Part shown: piece after piece, positions 59,288-64,000 of the stretch
Position numbering within the stretch: position 1 is the stretch's first letter
Layout of the letters: each line of letters starts with the position of its first letter
From: Filobasidium wieringae
Lineage: Eukaryota > Basidiomycota > Tremellomycetes > Filobasidiales > Filobasidiaceae
NCBI GenBank assembly: GCA_001600055.1
Contig: BCIV01000009.1
Location: 372,001-436,000 of the forward strand
Length of the DNA: 64,000 nt
Reading direction: 5' to 3'
Program-made: the position numbers and the translations under genes
The notes under the pieces: model-generated
The model's input: the letters and a program-made list of their open reading frames with translations, nothing else
Database searches by the model: none
Told to the model about the DNA's origin: nothing

Positions 59288-60784
59288 TTTGACTACGAGA
59301 ATTTCCAGCTACGTTTATTCATATGATGCGCTTCTCCCGGTCTGTTCAGGACTTCATGATGAACCTCAAACTAAGAAGCCAAATGCAGGAAAGGTCGAGC
59401 TCGAAATGCACTGTTGAAAGTCTGTCCAGCGACGTCTGATGGTCTAGCACACAGACGAATGACCCGACCTTGAAACGTCCAAGTATTTACGATGTGAGCT
59501 ATCACAAATGCTTATGTAAGCATTTTGCTTCCGGAAATATCACCGGAATCAGGCCTCGCCACATGACGATTGAACAATCTGGTCAAGCTATTCATGGCCA
59601 GCAACTATGTGACTGAATGATCGATGCTGAACGTTCTTCGAGATAAAAGCCTTGCACTCCCCTCACTTCAGCATGCGATTAGCAACCGCTCTGTCTTTGG
59701 AGACACGGTCGTGTTGCTATGACACGCCTGTTTCAAGGTTTCTGCAAAGTCAAAGGTGACCAGATGCTACGAACGTGCTTGCTACAAATTTGTGATGGCT
59801 AGCGAGTTCATCAGATTGGAAGTCGAGAGCTACAATGTGGGGGCGCGAGCTTCACCGCTTTTGAAGATATCGATTAAACCTTCCGTTATATCGTCACGGA
59901 AATAGCCGATCAGTCATGTCAGTCACTCAGTCAGGCATGCCTACATGCCTACGGTATTCTTGATTTGTACCGGAACGAAACCAGTAAATAACACCATCAT
60001 TCTCATTTTCATTCTCACCCACGAATCAATTCGCTGCCGAATGATTAGCGGAGTGCTGCCGCACGCGGACCAAGTTGAGTCGGTTGCAGGTGGTAGTACA
60101 CGCCTATTCAATAAGTCGTTATTCGCAAGAAAGGGGGATCATTATTATACCTTATCTCGCGATTCTCACAAGGCATATATATCAAGCTTACACTTCTACA
60201 TGACTGACTTGGCTCTTTCAAACTCTCTCTGTCTCGAAGGGGGCTATTCCTCGACCCCTTAAAAATTGCGACAATCTATGTTCATCTCCTGACCTGATTA
60301 GTTGTGGGGGACCAGTACATCAACTCGAGCAATTTGGGCAATATAGTAAAAGAGAAAAGATTTGATCCGTTTTTGTGAGTTTTCAATACCTACCGAGAAG
60401 TGCGCAGCCCTTATCAAACTCTTATCTATTACCCTCCTTTCGTATTAGCGCGCGTGTGAATGATGAGATTTGAGACAAGTCTCAGCGGAAGTAAATCCTC
60501 TTACTGATTTACGAGTCCTGAGCTTGCGTCCGATCCAAGTCTCAGATCTCAGATCTCATATCTCAGGTCTCAGATGTTCGAATCATCAATTATCATGATT
60601 GTTTTGATGGCTTCGTGTTTGGTGTTCTCGAGACGTATCGTCATGATTGACATATAAACCCGATGGCTGCTACACATACTACACATATATGCGACGCCTT
60701 TACAAATCGATCACAGTTCAACCGCCGATCCAGTTCGGAGGATTCATACCGATATAGTATTGGTCTTGCCCCACCAGAAGAGTC
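59288..60784. other. 1.5 kb divergent intergenic region, Pol kappa / helicase
   Basis: Contains both promoters. A heptamer tandem repeat lies at 60540-60574. An ORF at 59945-60262 has no domain. No RNA gene recognised. Confidence 0.45.
60540..60574. repeat. Tandem heptamer repeat (TCTCAGA)x5
   Basis: Five head-to-tail 7-bp units: TCTCAGA, TCTCAGA, TCTCATA, TCTCAGG, TCTCAGA, about 210 nt upstream of the helicase ATG. An isolated GTCTCAGC lies nearby at 60479-60486. Confidence 0.8.
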
Positions 60785-63700
60785 ATGCCAGAAATTACCA
60801 AGCCTGTCAAGCGAGAGTTTGGGCGTCTTGACGATCTCGGGGATCTTCTCTGCTGCGTTCTGGGATGGACTCCGAGGTCTCTCCTCGACGAGAAGTACTA
60901 TGAGGACGATATCAAACGACTACCTCAATTGCCGCACACGGAGTCAGAACATCTCTATAAAAAGCTACATAAATTAGCGATTCGTGCTGAAATGCACTAC
61001 GCTATCGCGCAAGCTATTGCCCGACCGGACAAGCTCACCAGGCCTTTTTCCAGCTTTGCTGTACAATCTGTCAATTTCAACACGAAAACCCCTTGTCGCG
61101 CTCGGCGATCGACCGTTGTGAAATTTGGCTTCAAGACTTTCACGCTACTGAGACCGTCGGACCTGGTTTTCCTCTCCACTTCACGCTCCCCGTGGAAAGA
61201 CCTAAAAGCGAAAGCTATCACCGGAATCGTATTGTCGGCTACTCGTGCTGCCGATCATTGTCCTCCTCGGGTTGAGATAGAGGTCTCAACGGAACGGTGG
61301 AATACCGTCGCTGAACTCAAGGATCGTATGTACATCGTGTGCATGGGTTCTCAAGCGTCCTTCCTTCGAGTGTTCGATGCGTTGTGTGCACGTGGATACT
61401 CGCCTCTACTATCTTCTCACGTCCTATTAGCCACAGCCCCTACCGAGCGAGATCTTGCACAGTCATCGACGGGAGCCCATGGCAAAGTAGTCGATCGATT
61501 GATCTCGTACGTGACTTGAGCTAGGTGATTCAATGGGAAGACTAGCTTATTGTTAACCAACTCCACCAGTATCAATCAGCCGCTCAATGATTCGCAGCGA
61601 ACCGCGGTTCTTAAGGCAATGCAGCCGTTAAGTGGCCTGGGCAAGAATTTAGTCCTGATACAGGGTCCCCCCGGAACGGGAAAAACACAAACCCTATCCA
61701 GTATGATTCTTGCCATACACATACAAGATCCAGGACAGTATATCCATGTCGTCGCTCCGAGCAATGCAGCTGTACGCGAAATCGCAGTACGTCTCCTACG
61801 GGATATGAAGAAGACCAACCTCTTGCAAAATTGGGAAGTGACCCTTTTTGGCAATGAGGAAAGCGTCGATACAGCAGATGGTATAGATGGTTTATATTTT
61901 GAGGCACGTTTGAAAAGGCTGAGAGGGTTCGAAGATCGCTGGCAGGATTTCAAGCAAAAGCTAAGGGGCTTTCATGACATTCGAGTCACAACCCCTCATG
62001 TGTCCAGTCTTTATCCGACGTGGGAGTGGCGCATCGAGACCGTTACTCAAGGGTGCGAACTGCTCAGAACGATGACAGTGGATCTATCGGCTGACTATGT
62101 CGCAGACCGACCCTCGGTCACTACCTGCTGGAATCTCCTGAAAACTTGGCGGGACAAGTTCCGCCTGCCAGGGACGGAATTTGATGACCCGTATAGCTCT
62201 TTGATCAACCAAGCAAAGGCTTTAGCAGGGAGGATCAAACTCATTCGTCCCTTACCAGATCCAAGCAAAGTCAAAGGCGAAACCAAAGGACCCAAGAAGA
62301 AGGGAAATCTCCCAGAGGTGATCCGTAACTGTATCAAAGTCGGTTTTAGCACCATAAACTCTGCTGCCTCATCTATGGTGGTTCCGCTCTTTAAAAGGCA
62401 CCCTTTAGTGATTCTCGACGAAGGTATGGCGGTTTCACGTCATTTGCTAGCACACGACAGAAGCGCTGATACAATCCTTTGATCACAGCTAGTCAATGTA
62501 TCGAGCCGGAGATTATGATTCTCCTTCACCCTGAAATCACTGGTCTTGTTGCGATCGGAGATCCACAGCAGCTACCTTCTGTAGTCATGAACAAAACGCT
62601 CGAGCGAAAGGGACTCGGTCGCTCGCTCTTCCAAAGGCTGATAGAAGGGAAAAGCCCCTATCATATGCTCAGCACACAATATCGCATGTGTCCTAGCATC
62701 TCACAATGGCCGTCCGGGCACTTTTATGGTGGTAAGATCACAAATGGGCCAAATGTTATGCTGCCTGCTCGAGCGCCGACTTGGCAAACGAAAGGCAACA
62801 TTTTACTCTGCCCGTACACCTATATCAACGTAACAGGATTGGAGCATCGGAACGATATGACTCAAAGCTTCAGTAATCCAGTTGAATGTGACGTGGCTTA
62901 CGAGTTGGTGAAAGAGTTGATGCGTCAAGCTGCACGAATTTCGTTTTCGGGACTCATCGAAGTCGGATGCGTCACTGGCTATACTGAGCAAGTCAAAGCG
63001 CTGAAAGACAAGCTGTGTACCCTCGAAGGTGCTATTGCGGTTGAGACTGGGTCTCGTATCGAACGTGTTCTCGTGAGGATCGCGCCTCTGTGTCAGTTAG
63101 GTCTCGACATCGCATCGGTCGACGCGTTTCAGGGTCAAGAGAGGGATATGATCATTTTTTGCACCACTCGCGCCAATGTGGGAGGTGGAATCGGATTCTT
63201 GAGTATGTGCATAAATTATGGATAAGCCATATTGGTTACTGAATGCATAATTTGTCCTACGCAGACGATGGCCGCCGATTGAACGTCGCGCTCACACGCG
63301 CGCGGTTTGCGTTGAAAATCCTGGGAAACGCTGCTACGCTCGCCTCATCACCCATGTGGTCCGATCTGGCTAAGGACGCAAAGGATAGAGATTGCTACCT
63401 AGAGGGTGCTGCATTGTTCCCAGATTTGGCTTTGCCCCCCGCATCACGCAGCGATCCGTACAAAAATAAGGGTTCGATGAAGCAGGATGCGCGCTTCAGG
63501 GAACTCGTCGATTATGACGTTGAACATTCCTCAAAGTGGAGGGTCGTTCTGACTAAGAGCGCCTTGAGCGATGTAGAGGGTCTCGTAATCGACAAGCAGC
63601 TCGCTTTACGTAATTCTCTTGCGGCATTTGCTGGTGGTTACAACGGGGCACAGCAACAAAAGACAGACGGTATTAAAGGATGTCCGACCTTCATCAAGCG

Positions 63701-63998
63701 CTTCAAATTTGGAGACCGTTTCATCATATGGACCGTCTTAGTTGTTCCTAAGAAGCCCAAGCTCGGCGTGGATATTACAGACGCTAATCAAGCAACGCTA
63801 TATCACTATCAACAAGTGATCTGCGTATGGAGCATCTCCACTGAGAAAAGCGCCAAATATATGGTTAGGGCCATTCGAACCGCATGCGAGGAACTTCAGC
63901 CGGAATACTTGACATTCTGTGAACAGGTCGAGATAAGGAAGAAGAAGGCTCTGCCCGTTTTCTTTAGTACGTCTAGACCACTGACACCCGCTTTGTAG
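60785..63998 (+). CDS. UPF1/NAM7-like SF1 helicase with unrecognised C-terminal domain
   Basis: Four exons (60785-61506, 61570-62423, 62489-63202, 63265-63998) give 1,007 aa. Residues 1-240 are an unrecognised N-terminal domain. The helicase core starts INQPLNDSQRTAV (Q motif), then Walker A LIQGPPGTGKTQT, APSNAAV (Ia), ILDEASQ (II), IGDPQQLPS (III), STQYRMCPSIS (IV), VDAFQGQERDMI (V) and RRLNVALTRAR (VI). About 170 residues between Ia and II form a large insert including a Lys-rich PSKVKGETKGPKKKG. After motif VI about 230 residues (from YLEGAALFPDL) form a domain I cannot place. The stop TAG at 63996 coincides with a possible acceptor: GTACGT at 63967, CTGAC, TTTGTAG, so the gene may continue past the window. 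Confidence 0.82.
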
Positions 63999-64000
63999 CA

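Noticed and set aside
60663..60977. Overlapping ORF at the start of the helicase gene
   Set aside because: Different frame from the helicase exon, which continues for 240 codons into a canonical SF1 core.

Overview
This 64 kb window looks like a gene-dense, intron-rich nuclear chromosome segment of a basidiomycete yeast, most likely a tremellomycete of the Cryptococcus/Kwoniella type. That is inferred from intron style (about 50-90 nt, GTRNGT donors, CTRA(C/T) branch sites), short intergenic gaps, the gene repertoire and protein sequence character. No transposon, rRNA, CRISPR or virus-like element was recognised. All gene models were built by hand, joining exons where reading phase, splice sites and family conservation agree.

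Layout. 1-7627 (minus): membrane dipeptidase 5' exon, RNA polymerase I subunit RPA43, DNA ligase I (CDC9/LIG1), 3-keto-sterol reductase (ERG27). 7932-13156 (plus): small Cys-rich conserved protein, Sds3-like histone deacetylase subunit, secreted seven-repeat Ish1/Msc1-type protein. 14166-17598 (minus): class I CPD photolyase. 18988-25117 (plus): mitochondrial RNA polymerase RPO41 and a SAP-like membrane protein. 25341-27273 (minus): unrecognised protein. 27536-30012 (plus): MCM10. 30100-37094 (minus): HEATR5/LAA1. 37444-45001 (plus): Gln-rich putative regulator, PEX12, NIPA-type Mg transporter, MDM12. 45579-46804 (minus): NSA2. 46805-49123: unexplained 2.3 kb. 49124-49940 (minus): Roadblock-like small protein. 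50595-56287 (plus): SEY1 and a Ser/Pro-rich protein. 56471-59287 (minus): DNA polymerase kappa. 60785 to the right edge (plus): UPF1/NAM7-like SF1 helicase with an unrecognised C-terminal domain.

The genes are mostly housekeeping. Replication and repair are well represented (LIG1, MCM10, photolyase, Pol kappa), with organelle functions (RPO41, MDM12, PEX12, SEY1) and ribosome synthesis (RPA43, NSA2), but nothing suggests a coordinated cluster. The most unusual content is in gene architecture: an AT-AC intron and an 8-nt micro-exon in the photolyase, a start codon isolated by an intron plus a 6-nt micro-exon and an 8-nt terminal coding exon in NSA2, and two GC-AG introns, one next to the LIG1 active site and one of 69 nt in ERG27 that stays open when retained. 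All are supported by conserved protein sequence but need transcript confirmation.
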